Positions 1 through 6,551 of a stretch of DNA of 64,000 bases are shown one piece after another. Each line of letters begins with the position of its first letter. The stretch's first letter is position 1. A program made the position numbers and the translations under genes. The DNA is taken from positions 1 to 64,000 of the forward strand of contig NZ_JARHTP010000014.1 in NCBI RefSeq assembly GCF_029223485.1, read 5' to 3'. A model generated the notes under the pieces. That model was not told the DNA's origin, did not search any database, and worked only from the letters and a program-made list of their open reading frames with translations. The stretch comes from Streptomyces coacervatus. GTDB lineage: Bacteria; Actinomycetota; Actinomycetes; Streptomycetales; Streptomycetaceae.

Positions 1-1440
1 GGCCTGAACGGCCTCGTCCTCAAGCGCCGGACGGGCTGGGATGGCTGACCCCGGCCCCGACAGGGCCCTTGGCTGCAGCAACAAGTACGTCGCACCCCCC
101 ACCAGCCCCGACAGCACGAAGCTGCAGTCCACCCCGCCCGTCAGTGACAGCAGCGGGCCCTCGTACGAGGGCAGGGACACGGCGAGCAGGCCTACCCCTG
201 CCCCCACCGCCCAGGACACCGTCGCCGGGATGTTCCAGCCCGCGGTGTACCAGTAAATGCCGCCCCGCGACCGGCGGTTGAACACCTGCAGTGCATCCGC
301 GTCGTACACCCCGCGGCAACGCGCGAAGCCGATCAGGGTGATGACCGCCCACGGCGTGCCGATGGCCGTCAGGAGAAGCACGAAGGACGTCATCGCGGAC
401 TGCGCGTCCCAGGCGTAGTGGCCCGCGAAGACGCAGACCGTGGCGACGACGGCGACCGTGCAGGTGGCTCGTGCCCGGGAGGCGCGCGGCAGGATGGCGT
501 CCAGGTCGAGGCCCATGGAATAGAGCATCAGGCCCGCGTTGCCGACCGAGCCCGCGGATGCCGCCAGCAGGAGCGGGACCAGGTACCAGGTGGGGGACGC
601 GGACACCAGCGGGCCCGCGTAGTCGAGCGCCGCCCGGGCCGCGTACGCCGTGAAGGTGCCGAAGAGCTGGGGGACGAGCAGACCAGCGATCAGGCCGAGC
701 CAGGTCGCGTGCAGGACCCGGCGGGAGGCATGGCGGGCCGGGGAGATGTAGCGGGTGTAGTCGCCGAGGAGGGTGATGAAGGCGATCGGGCCCGACAGAC
801 CTGCCGCCACCGTCGCCAGGAACCACGTCGGCCAGAAGCCGCCCAGCAGATAACCGCCGGTCCCCGGGAGCGCGGCAGTCGTGAAGTGCGGCGCGTACGC
901 GATCACGCCCAGCATCAGCAGCGCCGTCATGCCGATCGCCAGGACCCGGGACATCGTGAGGAGCACGCGGTAGCCGTACACCGCGCCCGCGACCGTCGCC
1001 GCCGCGAGCAGTCCGTAGACGACGCCGTACGACATCCCGCTCGCCGGCAGCCCGAACAGGCGGCCCAGCACGCTCACCATCACATCGCCGCCGATCCACA
1101 CGGTCAGCGCGGTGTAGCCGAGGGCCAGCAGGAGGCCGACGACCGAGCCGACCAGCCGGCCCCGCACGCCGAACTGGGCGCCGGAGGAGGTCGAGAGGTT
1201 GGTCGCCGTGCGGAGCGAGATCAGGGCGAGGGGGGCCGTGAGCAGCGTCCCCAGCACCGTGCCGACCACGATCGAGCTCACCGAGGACCACCAGTCCAGC
1301 CCGAACGACGGCGGCAGCCAGCCGAAGATGATCACGCCCAGGCAGAGGTTGGAGCCGAGCAGGATCGACACCAGGTCGCTCGGCCCGCTGGTGCGTTCCT
1401 CGTCGGGGATGGTGTCGACTCCGCGCTGTTCCATCGGCAT
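1..1440 (-). CDS. NCS1-family nucleobase permease, 3' end beyond window
   Basis: Integral membrane protein, probably a cytosine/purine-type (NCS1) permease that imports a nucleobase or related nitrogen compound with a coupling ion. About 480 codons are visible, starting MPMEQRGVDTIPDEERT, then the conserved N-terminal stretch SDLVSILLGSNLCLGVIIF and many hydrophobic segments consistent with about 12 membrane spans. The ATG at 1440 follows GGGAG at a good distance. The frame is still open at base 1, so the C-terminus is missing. The last visible residues (PALEDEAVQA) come from a dispersed repeat (10-48), so the native tail probably ends close by. It diverges from the urease-like genes, which suggests it supplies their substrate. 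The substrate cannot be read from the sequence; allantoin or hydantoin-type transport is also possible. Confidence 0.8.
   Translation of the reverse strand, partial: MPMEQRGVDTIPDEERTSGPSDLVSILLGSNLCLGVIIFGWLPPSFGLDWWSSVSSIVVGTVLGTLLTAPLALISLRTATNLSTSSGAQFGVRGRLVGSVVGLLLALGYTALTVWIGGDVMVSVLGRLFGLPASGMSYGVVYGLLAAATVAGAVYGYRVLLTMSRVLAIGMTALLMLGVIAYAPHFTTAALPGTGGYLLGGFWPTWFLATVAAGLSGPIAFITLLGDYTRYISPARHASRRVLHATWLGLIAGLLVPQLFGTFTAYAARAALDYAGPLVSASPTWYLVPLLLAASAGSVGNAGLMLYSMGLDLDAILPRASRARATCTVAVVATVCVFAGHYAWDAQSAMTSFVLLLTAIGTPWAVITLIGFARCRGVYDADALQVFNRRSRGGIYWYTAGWNIPATVSWAVGAGVGLLAVSLPSYEGPLLSLTGGVDCSFVLSGLVGGATYLLLQPRALSGPGSAIPARPALEDEAVQA
10..48 (+). repeat. dispersed repeat R2, copy 1
   Basis: The 28-29 base core containing CCTCGTCCTC and GCCGGACGGGCTG recurs at 8216-8255 with one or two differences. 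Here it lies inside the 3' end of the permease reading frame and is read through as part of the protein tail. Elements of this kind usually sit at gene ends in Streptomyces. Confidence 0.7.
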
Positions 1441-1537
1441 GGCTGATCTCCCTCGCGTTTGCGCAGCGTTTAGAACGTCACTCAATGTGAGTCATGTCGT
1501 CGGAGGCGTCAAGGCTTTCTATTAGCAGATTCAGTGG

Positions 1538-1554
1538 TTAGAGTAGCGTTCTAA
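1538..1554. promoter_or_regulatory. candidate operator between permease and ureAB
   Basis: An inverted repeat TTAGA-N7-TCTAA lies 14 bases before the ureAB start. The half TTAGAACG (1470-1477) near the permease start is the exact inverse of CGTTCTAA (1547-1554), so both divergent genes carry the same motif in the same orientation upstream. The 128-base gap is AT-richer than its surroundings. The TetR protein at 5551-6159 is the obvious candidate binder. This is inference from symmetry only. Confidence 0.35.
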
Positions 1555-1568
1555 GTGAAGGGAATGAC

Positions 1569-2252
1569 ATGCGGCTGACTCCCACCGAACGCGACCGGCT
1601 GCTGCTCTTCGGAGCCGCCGAGCTGGCCCGCGCCCGCCGGGCCCGCGGCCTACGGCTCAACGTGCCGGAGGCCACCGCGCTCATCGCGGACACCGTCTGC
1701 GAGGCCGCCCGCGACGGCGCCCGGCTCGCCGAGGCCATCGAGCGCGCCCGGTCCGTCCTCGGTCCGGCCGATGTGCTGCCCGGCGTCGCGGACGTCGTCA
1801 CCGAGGTGCACGTCGAGGCCGTCTTCGACGACGGTTCACGGCTCGCGGTGGTGAGTGATCCGATCGGCGGGGGTGCGCTGGGGGAGCGGGCGCCCGGTGC
1901 GCTGCTGCCGGGGCCCGTGCACGCCGACCCCGAGGCGGTCGTACGGCTGACGGTCACCAACACCGCCACCGTGCCCGTCTCCGTCACCTCCCACTTCCAC
2001 TTCTTCGAGGCCAACCCGCGCCTGGACTTCGTACGGGAGGAGGCCTACGGGATGCGGCTCGCCGTGCCCGCCGGGTCGTCGGTGCGGTTCGGGCCGGGGG
2101 AGAGCGTCGAGATCGGGTTGGTGCCGATCGGGGGCGAGCGGGTCGCGATCGGGTTCGCGGGGCTCGTCGACGGGGCGCTGGACGCGCCGGGGGCGAAGGA
2201 AGAGGCCCTGCGCAGGGCCGCCGCCTGCGGATATCTGGGAGCAGACCGATGA
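1569..2252 (+). CDS. ureAB: urease-like gamma-beta fusion subunit
   Basis: Structural subunit of a urease-type amidohydrolase. Residues 1-100 match UreA (gamma): RLTPTERDRLLLF at the start, then LRLNVPEATALI and the ending VVSDPI. Residues 113-215 match UreB (beta): LTVTNTATVPVSVTSHFHFFE with the SHFHF motif near residue 141, then RLDFVREEAYGMRLAVPAG. At 227 aa the length fits the gamma-beta fusions known in actinobacteria and Helicobacter. The stop overlaps the UreC start by 4 bases (ATGA), so the two are translationally coupled. No ureD, ureE, ureF or ureG lies in the window. Nickel assembly would need accessory proteins from a classical urease locus elsewhere, or a different metal. Confidence 0.9.
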   Translation: MRLTPTERDRLLLFGAAELARARRARGLRLNVPEATALIADTVCEAARDGARLAEAIERARSVLGPADVLPGVADVVTEVHVEAVFDDGSRLAVVSDPIGGGALGERAPGALLPGPVHADPEAVVRLTVTNTATVPVSVTSHFHFFEANPRLDFVREEAYGMRLAVPAGSSVRFGPGESVEIGLVPIGGERVAIGFAGLVDGALDAPGAKEEALRRAAACGYLGADR

Positions 2253-3943
2253 GCAACGATTCCTACGCGAGCATCGATCCTTATGCGTACGCCGCCACTC
2301 ACGGGCCCCGCGCCGGCGACCGTGTCCGGCTCGGCGACTCCGGGCTGACCGTCCGTGTCGAGTCCGACTCCCAGCAGTACGGCGACGAGTTCCTCGCCGG
2401 CTTCGGCAAGACCGCCCGGGACGGGCTGCACCTCAAGGCCGCCGCCGTCCGGGAGACCTGTGACGTCGTCATCAGCAATGTGGTGGTGATCGATGCCGTT
2501 CAGGGGATCCGGAAGGTTTCCATCGGCATCCGGGAGGGGCGGATCTGCGCCATTGGACGGGCCGGGAACCCGGACACCCTCGACGGGGTGGACGTGGTCG
2601 TCGGCACCGGTACGTCGATCGTCTCCGGCGAGGGGCTCATCGCCACCGCAGGCGCCGTCGACACGCATGTCCATCTGCTGTCGCCGCGGATCATGGAGGC
2701 CTCGCTGGCGTCCGGTGTGACCACGATCATCGGGCAGGAGTTCGGGCCGGTGTGGGGGGTCGGGGTCAACTCGCCGTGGGCGCTGCGGCATGCGTTCGAC
2801 GCCTTCGACGCCTGGCCGGTCAACATCGGCTTCCTGGGCCGGGGTTCGTCCTCGCACCGGGCTCCGCTGGTCGAGGCCCTCGCCGAGGGCGGTGCCTGCG
2901 GCTTCAAGGTCCACGAGGACATGGGCGCCCACACACGGGCGCTGGATACGGCGTTGCGGGTCGCGGAGGAGCACGATGTCCAAGTCGCCCTGCACAGCGA
3001 CGGGTTGAATGAATGTCTCTCGGTCGAGGACACGCTGCGGGTGCTGGAAGGACGCACCATCCACGCCTTCCACATCGAGGGGTGCGGGGGCGGCCATGTG
3101 CCGAACGTCCTGAAAATGGCGGGAGTCGCCAACGTCATCGGGTCGTCCACCAACCCGACCCTGCCCTTCGGGCGGGACGCCGTCGCGGAGCACTACGGCA
3201 TGATCGTCTCCGTCCACGATCTGAAGACCGACCTGCCGGGCGACGCCGCCATGGCCCGCGACCGCATCCGCGCCGGGACCATGGGCGCCGAGGATGTGCT
3301 GCACGACCTGGGCGCGATCGGCATCACCTCGTCGGATGCGCAGGGCATGGGGCGGGCCGGTGAGACGGTCCGCCGTACCTTCGCCATGGCCGGGAAGATG
3401 AAGGCCGAGTTCGGCGCCCCGGACGACCATGACAACGAGCGCGTCCTGCGCTACCTGGCCAAGCTGACCATCAACCCGGCCATCGCGCACGGGCTCTCGC
3501 ACGAGGTCGGCTCGATCGAGGTCGGCAAGCTGGCCGACATCGTGCTGTGGCGGCCGGAGTACTTCGGCGCCAAGCCGCAGCTGGTGCTGAAATCCGGCTT
3601 CCCGGCGTACGGCGTGGTCGGCGACCCGAACGCGGCCACCGACACCTGCGAACCCCTCGTCCTGGGACCGCAGTTCGGGGCGCACGGCGCGACGCCCGCC
3701 GAGATCTCGGTGGCCTTCGTCGCCCGGGCCGCCCTCGACCAGGGCAATGACACCATGCCGACCCGGCGACGGCGGGTCGCCGTGCGCGGCACCCGTGGCA
3801 TCGGGCCCGCCGACCTGCGCCTCAACTCCCGTACCGGAGCGGTGGATGTCGACCAGCGGACCGGTCTGGTCACGCTCGACGGCGAACCGATCCGCTCGGA
3901 GCCCGCCGAATCCGTCTCCCTCAACCGCCTCTACTTCCTCTGA
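2249..3943 (+). CDS. ureC: urease-like alpha subunit with altered pocket
   Basis: Metal amidohydrolase of the UreC family, 564 aa, near the usual 567. The metal-site residues are all present: H140 and H142 (DTHVH), the carbamylated lysine K220 and H222 (GFKVHED), the histidine of LHSDGLNE, the histidine of FHIEGCGGGH, and D363 (TSSDAQ). The substrate pocket departs from Klebsiella UreC as I recall it. The flap Cys-His-His becomes V322-H323-D324, the GGGTGPAAG loop becomes GQEFGPVWG followed by a deletion of about four residues, and Ala of SDSQAMG becomes Gly. Family membership is certain; urea as substrate is not. The adjoining deiminase makes N-carbamoylputrescine if it acts on agmatine, so a ureido compound is a reasonable alternative. 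It starts inside the ureAB stop and ends 9 bases before the deiminase start, implying one operon. Confidence 0.85.
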   Translation: MSNDSYASIDPYAYAATHGPRAGDRVRLGDSGLTVRVESDSQQYGDEFLAGFGKTARDGLHLKAAAVRETCDVVISNVVVIDAVQGIRKVSIGIREGRICAIGRAGNPDTLDGVDVVVGTGTSIVSGEGLIATAGAVDTHVHLLSPRIMEASLASGVTTIIGQEFGPVWGVGVNSPWALRHAFDAFDAWPVNIGFLGRGSSSHRAPLVEALAEGGACGFKVHEDMGAHTRALDTALRVAEEHDVQVALHSDGLNECLSVEDTLRVLEGRTIHAFHIEGCGGGHVPNVLKMAGVANVIGSSTNPTLPFGRDAVAEHYGMIVSVHDLKTDLPGDAAMARDRIRAGTMGAEDVLHDLGAIGITSSDAQGMGRAGETVRRTFAMAGKMKAEFGAPDDHDNERVLRYLAKLTINPAIAHGLSHEVGSIEVGKLADIVLWRPEYFGAKPQLVLKSGFPAYGVVGDPNAATDTCEPLVLGPQFGAHGATPAEISVAFVARAALDQGNDTMPTRRRRVAVRGTRGIGPADLRLNSRTGAVDVDQRTGLVTLDGEPIRSEPAESVSLNRLYFL

Positions 3944-3952
3944 GGACCTGTG

Positions 3953-5020
3953 ATGTCTGCTGCCGCCGACGGCTTCCGTATGCCCGCCGAATGGACCCCG
4001 CACGAGCGCACCTGGATGGCGTGGCCGGGACCGAACCCGACCTTCGCCGACCCGGACGACCTCGCCGCCTCCCGCGCCGCCTGGGCGTCGGTCGCCCGTA
4101 CGATCCGCCGCTTCGAGCCGGTGACGGTGGTGTGCGGACCGGGGCAGTCGGTGGACGCGCGGGCGCTGCTGGGGCCGGACATCGACATGGTCGAGCGGGA
4201 GCTCGACGACGCGTGGATGCGGGACATCGGCCCCACGTTCCTCACGAACGGGCGTGAACTCGCCGCCGTGGACTGGACGTTCAACGGCTGGGGCGCACAG
4301 GGGTGGGCCCGCTGGGAGCGTGACGCGAAGATCGCCGCGTATGTCTCGGACCTCGCTGGTGCGCGGACGTACGCCTCGAAGCTCGTCAACGAAGGCGGTG
4401 CGATCCATGTCGACGGTGAGGGGACGGTGCTGCTGACCGAGACGGTCCAGCTCGGCCCCGAGCGCAACCCGGAGTGGACGAAGGAGCAGGTCGAGGCCGA
4501 GATCCACGCCCACCTCGGCACCAGCAAGGCGATCTGGCTGCCGCGCGGCCTCACCGGCGACTACCCTCCCCCACTGCCTAAAGGGCGTGGGGGGACCCCC
4601 AACGGCTTCGGCACCCTCGGCCATGTCGACATCGTCGCCGCGTTCGCACGCCCCGGCGTCGTGGTCGCGCACTCCCAGCCCGATCCGGCACACCCCGACC
4701 ACGAGGTGACGAAGGAGGTCATCGGGCTGCTCAAGGCACAGACGGACGCCCGCGGCCGCCGCCTGGAGGTCGTCGAGGTGCCCGCCCCGACCGTCCTGGA
4801 GGCCGACGGCCACTGGGCCGACTACTCCTACATCAATCACTACCTCTGCAACGGCGGCGTGGTGCTGTGCGGCTTCGACGACCCGCGTGACGAGATCGCC
4901 GCCGGGATCTTCCGCCGGCTCTTCCCGGAGCGGACGGTCACCCTCGTGGACGCTCGGACGATCTTCGCGGGCGGCGGCGGGATCCACTGCATCACGCAGC
5001 AGCAGCCGCGGGTCCGGTGA
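3953..5020 (+). CDS. agmatine deiminase / peptidylarginine-deiminase family
   Basis: Guanidino hydrolase of the agmatine deiminase (PAD_porph) family. It normally converts agmatine to N-carbamoylputrescine and ammonia through a cysteine thiouronium intermediate. The catalytic set is visible: WMRD with D91, NEGG at 146-149, GHVD with H224 and D226, and the nucleophile C346 in GGGGIHCITQQ. I chose ATG 3953, after GAGG; a GTG at 3950 is also possible. Residues 205-217 (PPPLPKGRGGTPN) are an insertion encoded by a palindromic repeat, placed where relatives run directly from GDY to FGTRGHVD. The flanking catalytic motif is intact, so the enzyme may still fold. The position, 9 bases after ureC, suggests that both enzymes act in one catabolic route. 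Confidence 0.85.
   Translation: MSAAADGFRMPAEWTPHERTWMAWPGPNPTFADPDDLAASRAAWASVARTIRRFEPVTVVCGPGQSVDARALLGPDIDMVERELDDAWMRDIGPTFLTNGRELAAVDWTFNGWGAQGWARWERDAKIAAYVSDLAGARTYASKLVNEGGAIHVDGEGTVLLTETVQLGPERNPEWTKEQVEAEIHAHLGTSKAIWLPRGLTGDYPPPLPKGRGGTPNGFGTLGHVDIVAAFARPGVVVAHSQPDPAHPDHEVTKEVIGLLKAQTDARGRRLEVVEVPAPTVLEADGHWADYSYINHYLCNGGVVLCGFDDPRDEIAAGIFRRLFPERTVTLVDARTIFAGGGGIHCITQQQPRVR
4568..4593. repeat. palindromic repeat inserted in frame in deiminase gene
   Basis: CCCCCAC (4568-4574) pairs with GTGGGGG (4587-4593). An inner GCC/GGC pair and the loop TAAAG complete the hairpin. The element with its flanks adds 13 codons to the gene without breaking the frame. Short palindromes of this type are usually intergenic in Streptomyces. 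Confidence 0.6.
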
Positions 5021-5059
5021 CGGCCCGCGTCGGGTAGCGGAGTCGGGTAGAACATACGG

Positions 5060-5554
5060 GTGAACGTCCTGGTCTGCGCGGCCTGCGGCCGCAGCCTCAG
5101 CGAGCCGCTGCGCCTGCTGCCCGAGCTGCCCGAACGCCCCGAGTACGACGGGCTGAAGAACGCCGACGGCTCGCGGCACGCTCCGTCGACCGTGCCGCGG
5201 GGCGCCTGCGCGGTCGACCCCGAGCCGAGCGGGGCCCCGCTCGTGCCCCATCCGGACCCGGAGTGGTTGGGGCCCGCCATGCCCGGCGTCATCATCAGCG
5301 ACCCCGACGGACCGGGCTGCCTGATCTCCGCGGGGCCGCGCAACACCCTGGTGGTCCACCCCGAGGACGCCCGCGGATTCCTGGCGCCCAACCCCGCCGT
5401 CCAGGAGATCGGGTGCTGCGGTGCGCCCGGGCAGGAGGGGCCGAACCAGGTGTGCCCGGGGTGCGGCGCCGAGGTGGCGACCCTGTTCTCCGAGTGCTAC
5501 GGGTCGTACGAGACCCACTTCCTCCCCGACGCCGTAAGAGTGGCCGCCCCATGA
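5060..5554 (+). CDS. cysteine-rich hypothetical protein
   Basis: Unrecognised 164-aa protein from a GTG start. Cysteine pairs at both ends (CAAC at 6-9; IGCC, then CPGC near 133-136) look like a split zinc ribbon. The middle is acidic and proline-rich, with no signal peptide or membrane segment, so it should be cytoplasmic. It sits 39 bases after the deiminase gene. Its stop overlaps the start of the TetR gene (ATGA), which puts it in the same transcription unit. A metal-binding or scaffold role for the urease-like enzyme is possible but nothing in the sequence shows it directly. The 3' cysteines are encoded just before the regulator gene, so its translation is likely coupled to that gene. 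Confidence 0.7.
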   Translation: MNVLVCAACGRSLSEPLRLLPELPERPEYDGLKNADGSRHAPSTVPRGACAVDPEPSGAPLVPHPDPEWLGPAMPGVIISDPDGPGCLISAGPRNTLVVHPEDARGFLAPNPAVQEIGCCGAPGQEGPNQVCPGCGAEVATLFSECYGSYETHFLPDAVRVAAP

Positions 5555-6159
5555 GCACCCCCCGCCGCACCCCGGCCCCGCCGCGCGAGCAGGTCCTCGC
5601 CGCCGCCATGGGCATGATCGCCGAACGCGGCCTGGAGAAGCTCACCATGGCCGCGCTCGGCCGCGAGGTCGGCATGAGCAGCGGGCACCTGCTCTACTAC
5701 TTCCGCTCCAAGGACGAACTGCTGCTGCAGGCCCTGGAGTGGAGCGAGGGCCGGCTGGGCGCCGAGCGCGGACGGCTGCTGGCGCGCGGCGGCACGGCCC
5801 GCGAGCGGCTCGACGCCTACGTCGACCTGTATGTCCCCGACGGCCACCGCGACCCGCACTGGACCCTCTGGCTGGAGGTCTGGAACCGCTCGCAGAACGC
5901 TGCCGCCGAATCGGCCGCCCGCGACCGGCAGGCCGCCATCGAGGGCGTCTGGCACCGCGACCTGGTGGCGCTGATCGCGGAGGGAGCGTCGCGGGGCGAG
6001 TTCCGCCGCGTCGACCCGGACCGTTTCGCGGCCCGGCTGCGGGCGCTGCTCGACGGCTTCTCCATCCATGTGGCGATCGGGCTGCGGGGGACGGACCGGG
6101 GGCAAGTTCTCGGCCACGTAAGGGAGTTCCTGGACGAGAGCCTCCTCGCGGACGACTGA
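5551..6159 (+). CDS. TetR-family transcriptional regulator
   Basis: DNA-binding repressor of 202 aa. The N-terminal helix-turn-helix spans about residues 10-58, with the family signature MAALGREVGMSSGHLLYYFRS and then KDELLLQALEW. The remainder is an all-helical ligand domain resembling BetI-type TetR_C domains. The ATG at 5551 overlaps the preceding stop, and that coupling decides the start. As the last gene of the urease-like operon it probably controls that operon and the divergent permease, perhaps through the TTAGA-N7-TCTAA element at 1538. The inducer is unknown; a substrate or product of the deiminase or amidohydrolase is the natural guess. Confidence 0.85.
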   Translation: MSTPRRTPAPPREQVLAAAMGMIAERGLEKLTMAALGREVGMSSGHLLYYFRSKDELLLQALEWSEGRLGAERGRLLARGGTARERLDAYVDLYVPDGHRDPHWTLWLEVWNRSQNAAAESAARDRQAAIEGVWHRDLVALIAEGASRGEFRRVDPDRFAARLRALLDGFSIHVAIGLRGTDRGQVLGHVREFLDESLLADD

Positions 6160-6289
6160 ACCCGGGTCCGGGGGAACAGCGGCACTCGGGGTCGCCGACA
6201 TCTTCGTAGGGCGCCTGCGGTGATCAGCACAGTGTTCGCATCCTGAGACGGACGGTGAGCGCGGGGGTGGGTTGTGCCAGACTGCCCCC

Positions 6290-6340
6290 GTGCTCTCGTT
6301 CGCCATGATTATTGGCAGCAGGCGCGCCGGTCCGCAGTGA
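6290..6340 (+). CDS. candidate leader peptide with tandem Ile codons
   Basis: A short frame reads MLSFAMIIGSRRAGPQ from GTG 6290, or MIIGSRRAGPQ from ATG 6305. It contains two adjacent ATT isoleucine codons, which are rare in this high-GC genome. It stops at 6338, immediately before a stable hairpin and then a terminator, all upstream of a gene of the citramalate route to isoleucine. A possible -10 (CAGACT, 6278) would place the RNA start close to the GTG, giving nearly leaderless translation. No Shine-Dalgarno sequence is evident. Confidence 0.4.
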   Translation: MLSFAMIIGSRRAGPQ

Positions 6341-6420
6341 CCGCCACGTACGACCAGGTACGGGCGGACACCGTCGTCCTCGACCCGCGCGCAGACCTCT
6401 CGCACCCGCGAGGGGTTTTT
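6341..6420 (+). promoter_or_regulatory. candidate transcription attenuator of cimA-like gene
   Basis: Hairpin 1 directly after the leader stop pairs CCGCC-A-CGTAC (6341-6351) with GTACGGGCGG (6358-6367) around the loop GACCAG. Hairpin 2 pairs CCTCTCGC (6396-6403) with GCGAGGGG (6408-6415) and runs into TTTTT, a typical intrinsic terminator 130 bases before the gene. This is the layout of amino-acid attenuation. I could not resolve a convincing antiterminator pairing by eye. The rest of the 392-base gap (6160-6289 and 6421-6551) shows only the ribosome site ACAGGAG before the cimA-like start. Confidence 0.5.
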
Positions 6421-6551
6421 CGCTTTTCTGGCCCACCTTCAGCCGGGAGCAAAGCGCGAGGGATCATTGGGGGACGGTGGAGCCGGTCATTCCGGTACAG
6501 ACAGACCGCGATCCAACGGGATCTGTGATCCGACACAGGAGCCTTGACACC

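Noticed and set aside
2045..5518. A 1157-codon open frame on the minus strand across the urease-like operon
   Set aside because: It is antisense to ureAB, ureC and the deiminase, whose conserved motifs are unmistakable. Long antisense frames are expected where third positions are nearly all G or C.
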